From Anseranas semipalmata (lineage: Eukaryota > Chordata > Aves > Anseriformes > Anseranatidae): 64,000 nt of DNA. Below, in pieces: positions 15,576-28,060 of the stretch. Below the pieces are notes generated by a model. It did not search any database and was not told where the DNA came from. It saw only the letters and a list, made by a program, of their open reading frames with translations. Numbering within the stretch: position 1 is the stretch's first letter; each line of letters begins with the position of its first letter. Where the stretch lies: the NCBI GenBank assembly GCA_013399115.1, contig VXAA01000623.1, forward strand, positions 678,459-742,458, given 5' to 3'. Position numbers and translations under genes: made by a program.

Positions 15576-18500
15576 TGCTGCAGGGGAGCCTGGGGCTCTC
15601 TTGGCAGGACACAGGCAGGGCTTGTGCTCCTGTGGCTCCACATCTGGGCTTGGAAACATCACAGAGGTATTGTGGCCAGGACTGCCCTTAGCTCCTCCAT
15701 CCCCTGTGTCTCCGATGTCCCCTGTGTCCCCTGGGCAGCAGCAGCCCCTCACTGCACTGCAGGATGCTCGGAGCTGGGGGGCCCCATAGCGTGGTGTTGC
15801 TAAACCTCCCCTGCTGCCCCTGGCATGTAGGCTCCTGGCTTAGCTGTAAAACTTCTTATTTGCTGAACGTCGACTTGCTGACTCCATAAACATGAAGAAA
15901 GGTGAAGTCTGAGCTCTGACGAACGCCTGTTCCCAGTGTAAGGGTGTGTTCTGCTGGGCTGCGGAGAGAAGCTGAAATCAAAGGAATATTTTGGAGCAGT
16001 AAGCTTATGCCGGTGCGGGTGGCTTTGCACAGCGCTGCTGCCCACCAAAGACGCTGCCTCTTGCATTGCGTGGGCCCATAGCGGCTTGCAAAAGACTTCT
16101 TCCCTTTGTGGACTAATTTCTTTTCTTTTGGATGTACAACGCTACTGCAAAGAAACGAGCACGAGGGGGTGGGCAGGAACTTTGTGAGCAAACGCAGCAA
16201 GATGGAGGGCTTGAATGCGCCGTCTCCTTCTGCTAATCTGACCCCCAACATTTTTGTGTGGTGTGGTCGGAGACGGCCTTGCCTTTTGTTTAGAGCTTTG
16301 TCTTCAATTTCAGAACTATCTGCAGTAAGCTAAGGCTTGAGGGCAACGAGCCTGCGTGGCCGCAGCACAAACAATATCACAGGGAGAAGCTGAACCACGC
16401 ACAAGAAAAAAAGGTGTCCCTAGGAGGATTAGGGAGCATTGCTGAGATGCAGAACATATTGATTGCCTTGCCCTTTCTCTCTGTGCCATGTTTCTTTATG
16501 GGAAGATAAGTTTATTTGCCGTAAGTTAGGATTTGTTTTGAGCCAGCTGAGGCTGCGCCTGCGTGGGAAGGAGACAGGAGTGAGAAGCGGCTGGGCAAGG
16601 TTGTGTAGGAAATAAAAACAGATTGTAACGATAACACTAGTGAAAACATTTGCATGAGGAATTCAATTGGGAAAACCCATTTGTGTGATGGGGAAGGAGC
16701 AACTGTCAGAGCTGTGCCCAAAATCTCAGCGGGTGCAGGCCTGTGGCCCGTTAACAGCAATTGGTCTGATCTGACCTTCTGCCTTGGAACAGCTGCCTTC
16801 CACCCAGCACCTTTGGGGTGGGAAACCAAGTAGCCCACCCCTTGGCAGATGTATTTAACTACAAATCCCCAGTCCTTCTGTAAAGGTGGAGGGTTACAAG
16901 GGTTCGGTGCAGAGGCTCCAACCTGTGGAAATCCAGGTTTCCAAAGGGAACTGAGCCCAGATATCCAAAGGGTCAGGGCCCACCCCCAAGCAGATTGTTG
17001 GAATTGCCTGGCTGCAGGCTCATCCTCCAGCGAGCAGCCAGACATTCTTTCAGGGACATGCAGGTGACGGCCACTGTCACGCCGTGACTTACCACCCATT
17101 AGCTGGGCCACCTGACCAGGCCGTCCAGGCACTCAGACCGCACTGCAATAAAAGTTATTTAAATGAATGCATTTTGCTTTGTAGTTCCAAAACAGCTGAA
17201 AGAGCACAAAAGTGAGTTACCAGGGTGCAGCCCATAAACCATAATTCAACTGCTGGCTTGGTTCCTTAACAGGGACAGGCCAGAATGGGCATGAAAATTT
17301 AGTTTAAAAATATCCCTGCATGTAAGCTTACTAGATATCCCATGAAAACTTCAGGAGATGGGAAAGATGGCAAAGAAAAAATTGCATTGGACTGAGTGGT
17401 GTGAATGGCTGCCTTTGAGAGAGGGAAGGCAGTGATTACCATGGAAGGGGACTGATGCAGCTGTGCTCGCCCCGGTGCTGGTGCACGGACCCATCCCTGT
17501 GCCTTGGTTCCCACACCTGGAAGGGGGGGATACGACCAGCTGTGTACTCGTGCTGTGGTGGGAGGCAGGAAGAGGCTGCAAGGGTTAATGTGAATGAAAA
17601 AAGTGTGGAGGAGCTGCAGCCCTGTCTGCTCCTTGGAGAGGAAGGCTACACCGTAATTGTCAAGTTCCTGACAGCCAAGGTAATGCAAGGTTTGAGATCC
17701 ATTAGAGTGCCTGTAATTATTTATAGGGAGGAAAAAAAACACCCAACACTGTAAAAATCAGATGGCATGGTAAATATATGCAATGAGCTTTGGAGAAAGG
17801 GTTCTTAAAAAACAATTTATGATAAGAGTCAGTGGTGCTGCACTGCTCTTCTTTGGGACCCCAACCCTGGCTCTTCTGGCAGCGACAAGGAAGGGGCTTT
17901 TGGTCCTACTGGGCAAAAACCAAGTGCTGCTGGGCCACCAGCTTGCAGTCCAGCATCTGGGGGCCCAGAAACAGCTGCTGGAGAGGACTCGGTCTCCCTG
18001 CCCCGGGTTTCCACCTCCCTCGGTGCTGGGGTGGCCCTGTGAGCCTCCAGCCCTGCTGCAGCCACTGGCCTCTGCGGGCTCGCAGGAGCCCGGAGCTCGC
18101 AGTCAGCAGCCTCCAGCCCCTCTGCCAGCAGCTCCATGGGGCTGATCGGACTTTTCCATCCTGGCATCAATTCCACTGCTATAGCAGAGGTAAAGCAACG
18201 AGCGGGCGAGAGCTCCCGGAGCTGCGAGCTCCTGAGTGCATCTGCTCTGGTGTAGAGTGCTCTTGGCCGGGGAGCCCGGGAGGGCAGAGCAATTCCCTCG
18301 CACCCGGGCTGCAGAGCTTAATTAGCAGTTTGTGAAGTGCTTTGAGATCCTCTGTGCAATGTCCTGGAGGAGGGCAAAATGTGATTATATAATGTGTCTA
18401 GACAGAATATTCCTTGGGGCGGGGAGCAGGTCTTTTTTATATCTGCCCTCCCATGTCAACACCGCGTGGCCCGACTTAAAGGTTCTGGGAGCTGCTAAAA

Positions 18501-18600
18501 TATTAATAACAGCAACAGTGATAGGAAAACACATGCTTTTGCACTCAAAAAATGTTGATCTTAGCACAAGGCAGCTGTATGTCAGCAAAGAAGCCTTTGC
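15576..18600. other. Intergenic DNA upstream of ZNF385C, no gene seen
   Basis: Mixed-composition DNA with AT-rich pockets at about 17130-17340 and 18330-18580. Open frames on both strands are short or lack recognisable protein features. It could hold distal promoter elements of ZNF385C. Confidence 0.5.
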
Positions 18601-19252
18601 CTCGCGGGTGCCTTGTGTTCCAGCAGTGATGACTTAAGAGCAGGCAGCGGCTCCCCGCAGCCCCCCCTCCATCCCAGCTCCTTTTTCTCCTCCTCGAGCA
18701 GCTGAGCTCCTCCAGCTCTTGCGGAGGGGCCAGGCACGATGCACGGCGTTATCCCCGCTGCGCTGTGCGGGACCAGCTCTGGGGCAGACCTGGGGCGCTG
18801 CCACCAGCAAAGCCCCGCGGCCACTGGTGCCACCTCTGCTGGTCCCTGTGCTTCAAGTTTCTGCAGAGCTGGGCTTCTGCTGCTGCTCCCATCTGCAGGA
18901 CTTGGGAGCCTTGTCCTGGAGGTGAAGGGGAAAGTGCAGCGGGCAGGACTGAGACCTGAGTGTGTGGTGCTCCTGGCACCGGGCAGCTCTGTCCCCAAAA
19001 TCTGGGTGCCCTCCCCACGGCTCTGCTGGCTCATCCTCCTCCGCCTGCCCACCCACGGCACCTTATTGCCCCCCAGCCCCCCGGGAAGGACGTGGGGAGC
19101 CCCTGCGCTCCCCTCGGGGGTGACCTGCGGCAGCAGGACCGGACGGGGGGGCCCCCACCTCCTTGGGTACCCCGGGACCAAGGGGTGCCCGGCGCCCACC
19201 CCCCCGTGCCCGGGACCCACGCGGGCTGCAGCACCGGGATGCGCACGGTGCC

Positions 19253-19274
19253 GGGTGGGAGGGAGGGAGGGAGG
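19253..19274 (+). promoter_or_regulatory. G-quadruplex motif in the candidate ZNF385C 5' UTR
   Basis: Five GGG runs separated by single bases (T, then A three times), followed by A and GG, end one base before an undetermined N at 19275. One-base loops give very stable quadruplexes. It lies on the coding strand about 45 bases before the candidate ATG, so it could fold in DNA and in mRNA. Confidence 0.6.
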
Positions 19275-19319
19275 NCGGGAGCGCGCTCGCCCAGCCGGGA
19301 GCGAGCAGCCGGCGGGAGG

Positions 19320-19356
19320 ATGCTGCAAACGGCGGCGGAGCCGGGCGGCTGGGCAG
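19320..19356 (+). CDS. ZNF385C: Candidate ZNF385C exon 1, coding part
   Basis: ATG at 19320 has A at -3. Thirteen codons' worth reads MLQTAAEPGGWA plus the first base of a glycine codon, then donor GCAG|GTAGGG. Splicing to the exon at 45678, which begins GC then ATG, completes GGC and continues in frame as GMKRPL. The match of phase has a one-in-three chance of being accidental. Alternatively the exon is a 5' UTR and translation starts at 45680. The 5' boundary is unknown, so only the open part is given here. Confidence 0.4.
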
Positions 19357-20708
19357 GTAGGGCGGCCGGGCAAGGGCGGAATGGGCTTTTTCGGGCACCC
19401 GCCGGTCCCGAGAGCCCAATCCGGCCCGGGGCGCCTGGGTTGCGGGGTCGGCACAGTTGTGGTCGTAGCAAAGTTGTCGGAAGAAGGGGGATGCGCTGGG
19501 GAGGCACGGAGGAGCCGGGAGAAGGGATGGATGTCTGCCCCCGGGGAGGCAGCGCCGTGCCCGGGCGGGGATGCTCCGATTCCCCCCTTCTCCATCCCAG
19601 CTCTCGCCTCCAACACCTGGAAACGGGCGAGCCCGGCTGTGCAGCGCCGTGCACCGGGGCAGCGGAGGCGGGGGGGCGGCAGAGCCCCTGTTCCCGCTGA
19701 CCTCCTCCTGGGAAGGTGTCAGGTCGGGAGGGAAACTTGCTCAGAGGAACTTTGCAGAAGCCCCGACTGCAGCCCCTTCTCCTTGTGCTGCCTTTTGCTC
19801 GCCACGCAAGAGCGGGACCTGCGGGGGTGTGAGGTCGGTGCAGGGGTGTCCCCCGGCAGCCTGGGCCCCCAGCTTGTGGCTACCGAGGTGGGGGTACCAT
19901 TGGGGTGCGCAGCGTGCCACCCACACAGATGTGTGGTGGGGCCACGGTCGCAGGCAGCGCCTGGGCCCAGGTGGCGTTTGCCATGGTGGCTGCGTGCCAT
20001 CGGGGCGTGCGGCCCAACACACATGGGTGTGCATGGGGCTGTGGCCATGGGCACCGCCTGCACCCTGCTCCTGCCCATCACGGGGTCCTTACGGGGTCGG
20101 CTGCGGCACAACCTGCGCGTCCCGCGGCTCACAGCGCTGGGTTTGATGGAGCCACGGAGAGGTTGGTGTTGGAAATGGAGCTGCGGCTTGCTAGCTGTCT
20201 CCACAAGGGGTACTCAGCTTTTAAAGAAAAGGACTTTTACTGAAGCCTTACAAAAGCGCTTTCTGTTAGCGATTCGGGTAATGAGCGCTGTGGCTCGGAA
20301 TGGCTGCGGTCTGGGGACGGGCGCAACCCTCCCAGCCAGGCAAAGGAGCCTGCAGATGGGCTCGCCGAGCAGCAGGGAACTTGCACACACAAATGGTAAC
20401 ATCATCCAGAAGATTGCCCGTGCCCTCCTCAGCTTTTACCAATATATTTTACTATAAGCTTGAAGCAGCAGTGAGTTATCTCTGGAGCTTTTTGCGAGTT
20501 GTGCCGGTCTGGGATAGGGCTGGGAGCTCTCCTCCGCCTGCGAGCAGATCCCACGTAGCGGCAGGAGAAGGTGCCCGCCTGTGACCTGCCCTTGACAGAG
20601 CGCAGCGGCAGCGCTGCTCGTGCTGCACGCCGACCGTGCTGGCTGCGCGCGGGGAAAGCAACTTCTTGCACAGAATCTAAACTCCTCTCTCTCCAGTGCA
20701 TGTGGCTG

Positions 20709-20747
20709 TTTTTTTTTTTTTTAATTATTATTATTATTATTATTTTT
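20709..20747 (+). repeat. Poly-T plus (ATT)n microsatellite
   Basis: A T run of about 14 passes into seven ATT units and a T5 end. No retroposon body was recognised on either side. Confidence 0.85.
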
Positions 20748-21473
20748 CTCAGAGCACAATGTAAAAGTGCATCTTAAATACAGGAAATGATTCTGTGTGA
20801 AGGTAACATCTAGGGCCCAGCTTTATGCTTTTATTCTTGGTTATCTTCCCCCTTCTGAAGGGGATCAGCACTGCCTCTGCTACCGCTCTGCTGCTCCAGC
20901 TGCCTGCTCCTGCCCGTGAGTCTTGCGCTGGCGGCACTGCCAGCACAGGGCTGTGACAGTGCAAGGCAGGAGCTGGCCTTGCGCTGCTCGGCATGGTGCA
21001 AAAATCGGCTTCGTCCCCGCAATTAGCTGGGGCAGCTGAGCGTGGATTTCAGATGCTCTGTGCAAGCCTCTGGGTCTGCGTGTGGGGCACTGAAAGCAGC
21101 ATCAATGGGAAGTGCCGCTGTATGAGACAGTCCCCAAATAAACGAGGCTCTGTCCTAGGGTTCCAGCCTGGCCAGGAGTTCCTGCAGCCGATGAAAGTCA
21201 AATCCATGATCATTGACTTTTTTTTCTTAAAGTGGCTGCAGGTGTTTTTCAATGGAGCCATCCAGCCAAGCGCCGGCTTCTCTGGGTGATGTTTGTCACT
21301 CGTCTGAAGCAGCTCTATGGGGTGTGAGAGGAAGCACCCTGTTCACGCTGTAGCTGCCAGTGTAACTCTGCTGACGATAAGCTCTCTTGCCATATGTAGA
21401 GTTCAGAATCGGGCTAGTGATAATGTCTGCTGTGGGATTTTTTTGCCTGTTTTGTAATCCGCTGCATGCATTT

Positions 21474-21493
21474 AAAAAAAAAAAAAAAAAAAA
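21474..21493 (+). repeat. Poly-A run (20 bases)
   Basis: Twenty uninterrupted A residues preceded by TTT. There are no flanking target-site duplications or an upstream retrocopy, so it is treated as a simple homopolymer. Confidence 0.85.
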
Positions 21494-21893
21494 GACTCGT
21501 ATAATCCTGTATGCAAATGTGCAAAGCTTGGCTCTGGGCTCTCAGGGTGCTTATGGCATGCTGCTCTGTGACTTGCCGCCGCGCGCCTCGTGCACGAGCC
21601 TGGCTTAGCTCTCGCATCGCATTCTGCGCAATGTGGGCCCTGGCATGGGCTGGCAAAGTTGCTGCCCGCTTGAATGATGTTTTGCTTTGATGAAATAGCC
21701 AGCATCCTGCACTGATAAATCAGGAGATTGGTTTAAGAATAAAATATATTTGTTGGGGCTGGTGGCTCGCTGGCCTTGGGGTCTTGTCCCCTTTGCTGGA
21801 ATAAGCAGGGATGCGTGTCTCAGCTGCAGAGGGTGAGGATCGGACCCTGCAATGAGCCTGTGCAAGGTGATGCTGTCCCATTAAAAGTATGAG

Positions 21894-21918
21894 ATTTATT
21901 TTTATTTTTATTTTTTTT
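21894..21918 (+). repeat. (ATTTTT)n A/T-rich simple repeat
   Basis: Units of ATTTTT repeated about four times, ending in T8. A simple-sequence repeat with no further structure. Confidence 0.75.
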
Positions 21919-24223
21919 GAGTCAGGTCTCGCATTTCCGCCTCTTCTCTCCTCTCTGGCTTTTCCCATCTCTTTTAGCACAAAGAGGCGAGACACCCAGC
22001 TCAGACGTGCTGGCTCTGTTTTTGCTAGCAGGAAAGAGTATAAATACCACAGAACCTGAGCAGCAAGCCTGAACAGTTGCACAGGAACATCACACCCAAA
22101 ACTGTGGGGCTTTCCCTTCCTTCTTGCAGTGCTCACCATCAGCCCGTGTTTTGAGGCTGTTTCTGCTCTCTGAATCATTTATTTGTGGTTGGCATCAGCT
22201 GCCTGGCATACCTGGCCGTAGTGGCGCGGGATGAGGCTCCCGTGGATGTGCTGCTGGGGATGGGGCAGAGCTCAGAGGAGCCCACAGCAGCACCAGGACC
22301 TCCCTGTTCACACCGAAAAACCCTCCTAGAGCATCGCCCCCAGGTCCTTGAATCTTAACGGGTGGCCTGGAGAGGAATGCTGTGCCTTGGGACTGGTATT
22401 TGGCACAGCAGCAGCTGATGAGAAGAGGCTTACTCTTCTGGATATCTTTCTTTTATCTGGCATTGCTGGTGAGCACTACAGATTTCTAAAAGTGCGCGAT
22501 ATAAGCCTATTATTGAGTAAACGAGGATCTTTGTACAGATGCTCTCAGCAGAGCACTGAAAATGTTAATCAAGTTGCTTTACGCTGTTGAATTTCCAGGA
22601 GTGGAATCAAACATGTCCTGGAAGCACTGGGCAGTCTCCAAAGTGCAATAGGCTTCAAAACGAGGGAAACGGAGACAGACTCTTGTCCTCATTTCTCAGA
22701 CTATTTGGGGCTGGTGCTTGACTTTTCCGAACCCAGAGCCCACAGTTCTGCAGGTCCTTAATCATTCCTAGGGAAAAGAAAAATGCAAAAATGTGCACCC
22801 GGAGCAGAATAATGAAGCCCATGAGGGTCTATTTGTCAATTTAGAAACAATATTATGATATACAAAGGCTGTTTCTTAGTCTGATGCTCTCAGATTGCCT
22901 CCAAAATAGTGTCATAATTTATATGTCAAGAAGACCCTGTCAAGAATTATATCCGTGCTCTCAAGGAAATTCAGTCTGTGGCTGCATGGTAACAAGTGCT
23001 CATTTTTTATTAGAACCACAACAATTTACTTGCAAGTCGTAAAAGGGAACCTGTGTATTTAAGGAGCCTTGAGAAGCTCCGAAGGCGAGCTGTGGCCAAG
23101 GGGCATGTACAGGGAGATTCTTGGCTTCCCATGCAAAGCTTGCACCATGCTTAAAAAAAAAACACATTTTTTTTTTCCCCCAGCAGTTATCGGGGGCTCA
23201 CCATGCCTCTGCATTGCAAGGACCGGGGCGAAGGTGGTGGAACAGCTTGGGGGGGGGCTGCTCCCCAGCTCCCCCAGAGCCCAGCAAGCCGAGGGACCCC
23301 TTCTGCAAGGGGGGGGTTAAAGCTCTCCTGGGCTGCAGCGGCTGGGGGGGGCAGCTCAGGCGGGGCGGAGGCTCCCGCCCTGCACCGCGGCACAGCTTGG
23401 GGCTTCTTTGAAATGGGAACGTTCCCGAGCCATGATTTTCCCTGGCCTAATTATGGAAATTTTTTAATTAGTTGATAAGAAAGATCACTTAGAAATTGCA
23501 AAGGAAACATTTTGAGGTTAAGTCCTAATCCGTGCCCGTATCTGCCCGAAGACGGGAGCTGCTCCTTCTGCACAAACGTCTCAGAGGGCTGGAGAAGGGT
23601 GCGGGGTGCCCCATGGGGGCGGGGGTCCGCTCTGCTTCCCATGGGAAAGCATCGGGGTTCCTTTGGCCAACAGCTGTGCTCCAGGAGGAATCGAACCAAG
23701 CTAGGTTTTGCTAGATTTCATGGGGTCTGGGCTTGTTTGAGCAGAAGTTTTTATCTGACAGTGGTGTGGGGACAGAGGAGGGTCCCTGCTGGCCCAGGCA
23801 CTCTGCTCTGTCCAAGCGGATCCCCCCGCCGGGGTCGATTCCCTCCCCTGCTGGACCAGGGGGACCCGGTGGTCCGGTGGGAGCTCTGGCACCTGTCCCC
23901 GGGTCCCTTGCACACAGGCAGCTCAGGGGGATGCCAGCCTTGATCGCAGGGGACAAGGTGCCCAGCCAGGGCCGTGCGCGCTTTGGGTATTTCTGGCTCT
24001 GACGTCTGGTCGCTGGCTCTTGCTCCGCATCAGCCGTGGGATGACGGAGCTGTTGAATGCTGGGCGGGTTTTGCCAGCGTGAGATCAGAGGCTGCTTCTC
24101 ACCTCCCTGTCACCTCCCGGTTTTTTGAGACCTCCGCTGCCTTTGAACTGGGAAAAGCACTCCAGAGCATGGAGTGGCAGGTCACTCCTTCGTGAATGTG
24201 GCAGAGGATCAAGAGCTTTTTAG

Positions 24224-24240
24224 TTTTTTTTTTTTTTTTT
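24224..24240 (+). repeat. Poly-T run (17 bases)
   Basis: Seventeen T residues. On + strand transcripts of the candidate intron it would be a pyrimidine tract, but no AG acceptor or exon follows. Confidence 0.8.
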
Positions 24241-24375
24241 CTTGGTGCAGGAGAGACACGGGATCGGTGACCTGGGCCTTGCAGGTACCACGGAGCTGAG
24301 CCATCAGCCAGAGAGTGACCAGAGCCACTCTGGGGACGCCAGCAGCCTCTGGGAGAAGGGTTTGGTCAAAAGGGT

Positions 24376-24413
24376 AAAAATGAGCTTTGTGCTGAAAAAT
24401 GAGCTTTGTGCTG
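24376..24413 (+). repeat. Perfect 19-bp tandem duplication
   Basis: AAAAATGAGCTTTGTGCTG occurs twice back to back without mismatch, indicating a recent local duplication. Confidence 0.95.
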
Positions 24414-26673
24414 GTACTCGTGGCCGGGTGACTAATTAGCAGCTTCTGTCATGGTTAAACCCTGGAAGCTTTCAGAGTGATGCACAGCCCTGATTTTGTG
24501 ATCTTGACTCTTTTATCTGGTGATATTACACGCACATGGCCGGGCATCCCGCTGAGCTTGCTCGGGGAAGGGGTGATTTCCATTGCTGGCCGATGGCACA
24601 GCAAGGGGGACGCGGAGTCTTGAGGGCCACCTCTGCCCCATGACAGCTGCAGTGAGGTCAGTGCAATGGGATGAACCTTTGTCTGCTTTTAACGCTGCAG
24701 AGAAGAGTTTGTGCTCTGTTTCCAGAGGCTTTTCACTGCAGGCAGAGCCTAGACCAGGCTTTTTTGGCATGGCCTGGCTGCAGCCCAAGGGTAAGCGGGG
24801 GTTACTGCGGCGTGCCCAGTGCTCCCCATCTCCTGGTGTCAGCAGCGTGTGCATGAAGCTGTTCCTGCAAGCAGGCTGCGCCCTGGTTGTTCATTTTGGG
24901 GTCTCTTGCATTCCTTGCCAGCTGCTTCTGGAAGAGGGGTGGGTCCTGGCCTCATCCTGCCAGGGGATTCAGCCTGGCAGATGAGGTCCAGCACCCAGAG
25001 GGATTTCTGCTCTTGAAGCACTTTAATTGCTCTTCCTACGGTGATGACCATGCCCTGGTGCCAGCAGCTGCAGCCTTTGGGGTGGCTCCGTTCTCCAGGG
25101 TTTGGACAAAAGCCGATGCCAGGCCCCCCTGGCCGCATCCTGCGGACTGTGCTGGGCTCTGCCCCATGGGAAGGATGCGCTCTGCTGGTGTGCAGGGAAG
25201 GAGCCTTGGAGCAAACAGCTCCGTCCCCTCCGGGGAGCACACAGAGGAGCTCATCCAGCAGCTGCCAGCTGTGACCATGAGCAAGCTGGCTCGAGGTACA
25301 AGAGCTACAACGCTGAGCCCTTTCTTGCCCTTGGTGCTTCAGCTCAGCATCTGGAGGGGCTCCCAGCTCTCAGCACCCGCTGCCCACCCAGGAGGTTTCC
25401 CTGGGGGTTTCTGCCCCAGCACGGCTCCGGCAGCCCCCGATCCACATCTGAGCATCAGCAAGAGCCCAGCGCCAAGGGGGCTGGTGGGGACCACGAAATG
25501 TGGTTGGAATCAGAGCGCGCACGCAGCAATCAGCCCGTGCGCCGTTTGTGCCTGGGAAGCACGTGCACTGCGGGGGGGAGCTGGGGGTTAAACTCTGCAT
25601 GCAAACGTCTGCCGGTGGCCCCGACCAAACAACTTCCTTTGGGTTTTTGCGGATGTGTGTAATTGCTGGCACCTGAGGTTGTGCAGAGCTTTGGCATTTG
25701 GTTCCCTGCAGGACTCTGCTTCAGTATTTCTTGTGAGCCCAGGCATTAATTCACGGGTACGGACCTTTGGTGCGAACTCCAGCCACGTTAGCAGGAAATA
25801 ATTGAAGGCTTCATACCACTCCCTCGTACATCACCGAAACCGTCCTCTGCTCTCTCCTCATTTAATCTGCAAGTCACAAAGATAAAAAGAAAAAGGGTGG
25901 TAGGAATGGCAGCTGAGAATTAATGTGTTTAAAACTCAAAAGACCTTACTCTAGGGCAGACCAGAGGCATCACAACATGTACGCAGGATGGGATGTGCTG
26001 TCCTCTCCGGGGAGGAATTTCAGCCCCATGAGCATCCTCCTAACACCATGCCTCTCCTTGGGCTGGGCTGTCCCATGCCCCGCTTGCCAGCCCAAGGAGG
26101 CTTTGCCACACACTTGTAGCCCAGCCAGAGGTCTCGTCCCCTGCCAGGTTTATTTATAACCTATGGAGGGGAATTGATTCTCGAGGAGCTTTTCGTCTCC
26201 TCGTCCTGCTGAGCCTGCCAGAGGAGACACCGGTGGCACTCCCCGTGCCATGACCTTGTGCCGTGCTCTTGGAAAGAGAAGCAGGAGCAGCCAAGGAGCC
26301 GTCGGCCGGTGAGCATCCTCCCTGCCAAGCCCGCAGGAAGGTTGTTTGCTTGCTTGGAGAAGAAACAACCTGAGCCCAGGTGGAGCTGGATTTCTTGAGG
26401 CTCCCAGTGAATCAAGGCCCCTTTTATTTATTTTTTTTTGAAGCGTCACTTTTTCTGTTAATGTTTGTCATCTGTTCCCCTCACGCCTGCGCCTCATCTT
26501 CCAAAGAAACACATGGTGCAAAAAGGCACATACTCAGACACTGTTTATTTTGGTCAGGAGCGCTGCTACTTTGCATTCGTTTGAACTGCTGAAAGCATTT
26601 CAGCACAGAAGATTTACTGTGCATTATATGGTTGAAGTTTCTTTTGAGGAACCCTGAAATGTTTATAGAGAGG

Positions 26674-26689
26674 AAAAAAAAAAAAAAAA
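26674..26689 (+). repeat. Poly-A run (16 bases)
   Basis: Uninterrupted A tract following AGAGAGG. No upstream gene-like body is recognised, so it is a simple repeat. Confidence 0.8.
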
Positions 26690-27699
26690 GCCCTGACAAG
26701 AGAAGCTTGTTACCGAGCCAGCGGCTGCCAGAGGACGCGCTGGAAGCGGGGGGGCACGGCCGCCAGTCTGCGGCCCTGGGGGTCTCAGCATCAGGACCCC
26801 CCCCGAGCACAGCCCTCCTGTGCCCGCTGCTGGGTGCGCTTTGTCGCACGCAAGGGCGAAGCCTATAAATATCCCACCTCCAAATTTTCAGGAAGTATTA
26901 GGAACTCTGCAGGCTTATTTCTGAGCATCATTAGGAAAGGACTTTAAAGGATTAAAGTGTGCTCAGATAATCTTCGCTGTGAGAGGTGCAGTGTGCAGGA
27001 TGAGTGCTTTGGGGGTGATCCGGGGGCTTCACGGGGGCTTCTGGGGTCACCGCTCCCCATCCCAGTCCTGGGGGGCTGGCAGTCGTGCTTTGGTCCCAGG
27101 ATGTGGCTTTCAGGGTGGGGGGGACGCTTTAGCAGCAGCCCCATTTTCAGCCTTGCTCCCCAGCCCCGCTGGGCACCCCAGCCCCCCAGCAGGCATTTCT
27201 AGGTTTGCAGATTTCCACCTCTCAATGTCAAATTTCTGTCCTCTCTGGTTTCCAGAGGAGGTAATTAGCAAGCAGGCATAATAGCAATTTAATAAGTGTG
27301 TCAAATTAGAAAGCCACTCGTGGTGCACGGCATGCTGTGCCTTCGGAGGAGCCCTTCCACAAGGTAGGGATGCGTCAGGCTGCCTTTTTTATGGAAATAC
27401 GGAGAAACCCGCTCTCTGGTCGTGTCTCTGGGTCGGTTTGCTCTCAGCAGCGTGCGGTGTGGCAGGAGGTGACGGGGTTGGGGCAGGGACCCGGGACGAC
27501 CCTGGTGTTTGAATCCACACTGGGTGGGGACAGCAACGCAATCGCGGAGGGGATGTGGAGGGGGAGAAACTTTGCAATAACCTGGGTTGGCATTTCAGAA
27601 GGGAACGGGGAGCTGCGGCTGGTGCACAGCAGCCGCACTGCCCGACCCTGTGGGATCCGTGGCCCTCAGCAGCCCCTCGCCCCCCTCCAGCCGCAAGGA

Positions 27700-28060
27700 G
27701 AGCGCGCCCGGCTCCGAGCGCAGATTATTTGCGATGCTCCATTAACGCTCGCGAGGCATGACGCGTTTCTCGGCTGAAAGCTCCCGGGGCAGGATGAGTT
27801 CCTATTTAGGCAGCGGATGAGTCAAAAGGATTTATAGAAAGCCGGCAGCCACCTGCACCTCGGGACGCTCATGTGACTGGGGCCTTGCTGCAGTGCTCGC
27901 ACCGCTCGGCGCGGGCACGGTGCTGCCAGCAATGGCAAGCGCGGCCGAGCAGGGCAGGGAGAGCTGCTGGGGCTGCCGGCTCTGCGGCTCCAGCTGCGGG
28001 CCAGCTCCTGCCCATGTCTGGCCACCCCTTAGCAGCAGAAAAGCCGCGCAGTTCATCCTC
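27700..28060. promoter_or_regulatory. CpG-containing patch in the intron
   Basis: A cluster of CGCGCC, CTCGCG, GACGCG and GCGCGG motifs with a TGAGTCA AP-1 core at about 27817. No donor-defined exon or conserved protein is visible. It could be a minor promoter or enhancer. Confidence rests on CpG content alone. Confidence 0.25.

Larger units (their letters stand above)
18600..20200 (+). promoter_or_regulatory. ZNF385C: CpG island, candidate main promoter of ZNF385C
   Basis: CpG density rises sharply, densest at about 19080-19700 with many GCGC, CCGGG and CGGCGG runs. It is the strongest island between DHX58 and the certain ZNF385C exon. It contains a plausible first exon ending in a good donor (GCAG|GTAGGG at 19357). 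No TATA box is visible. Boundaries are by eye. Confidence 0.6.

Noticed and set aside
16512..17132. 206-residue minus-strand open frame
   Set aside because: No domain and no homologous pattern recognised. Isolated, and without a CpG or splice context.
18739..20457. 572-residue open frame on the + strand through the CpG island
   Set aside because: GC-rich DNA lacks stop codons. The translation has low complexity, no domain, and spans an N and the better-supported exon/donor. A 344-residue frame on the opposite strand (18582-19616) is its shadow.
23687..23697. Perfect tRNA B-box match GGTTCGATTCC on the minus strand
   Set aside because: Flanking bases do not form a T-stem, there is no A-box at the right distance, and no acceptor stem. 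Taken as a chance match.
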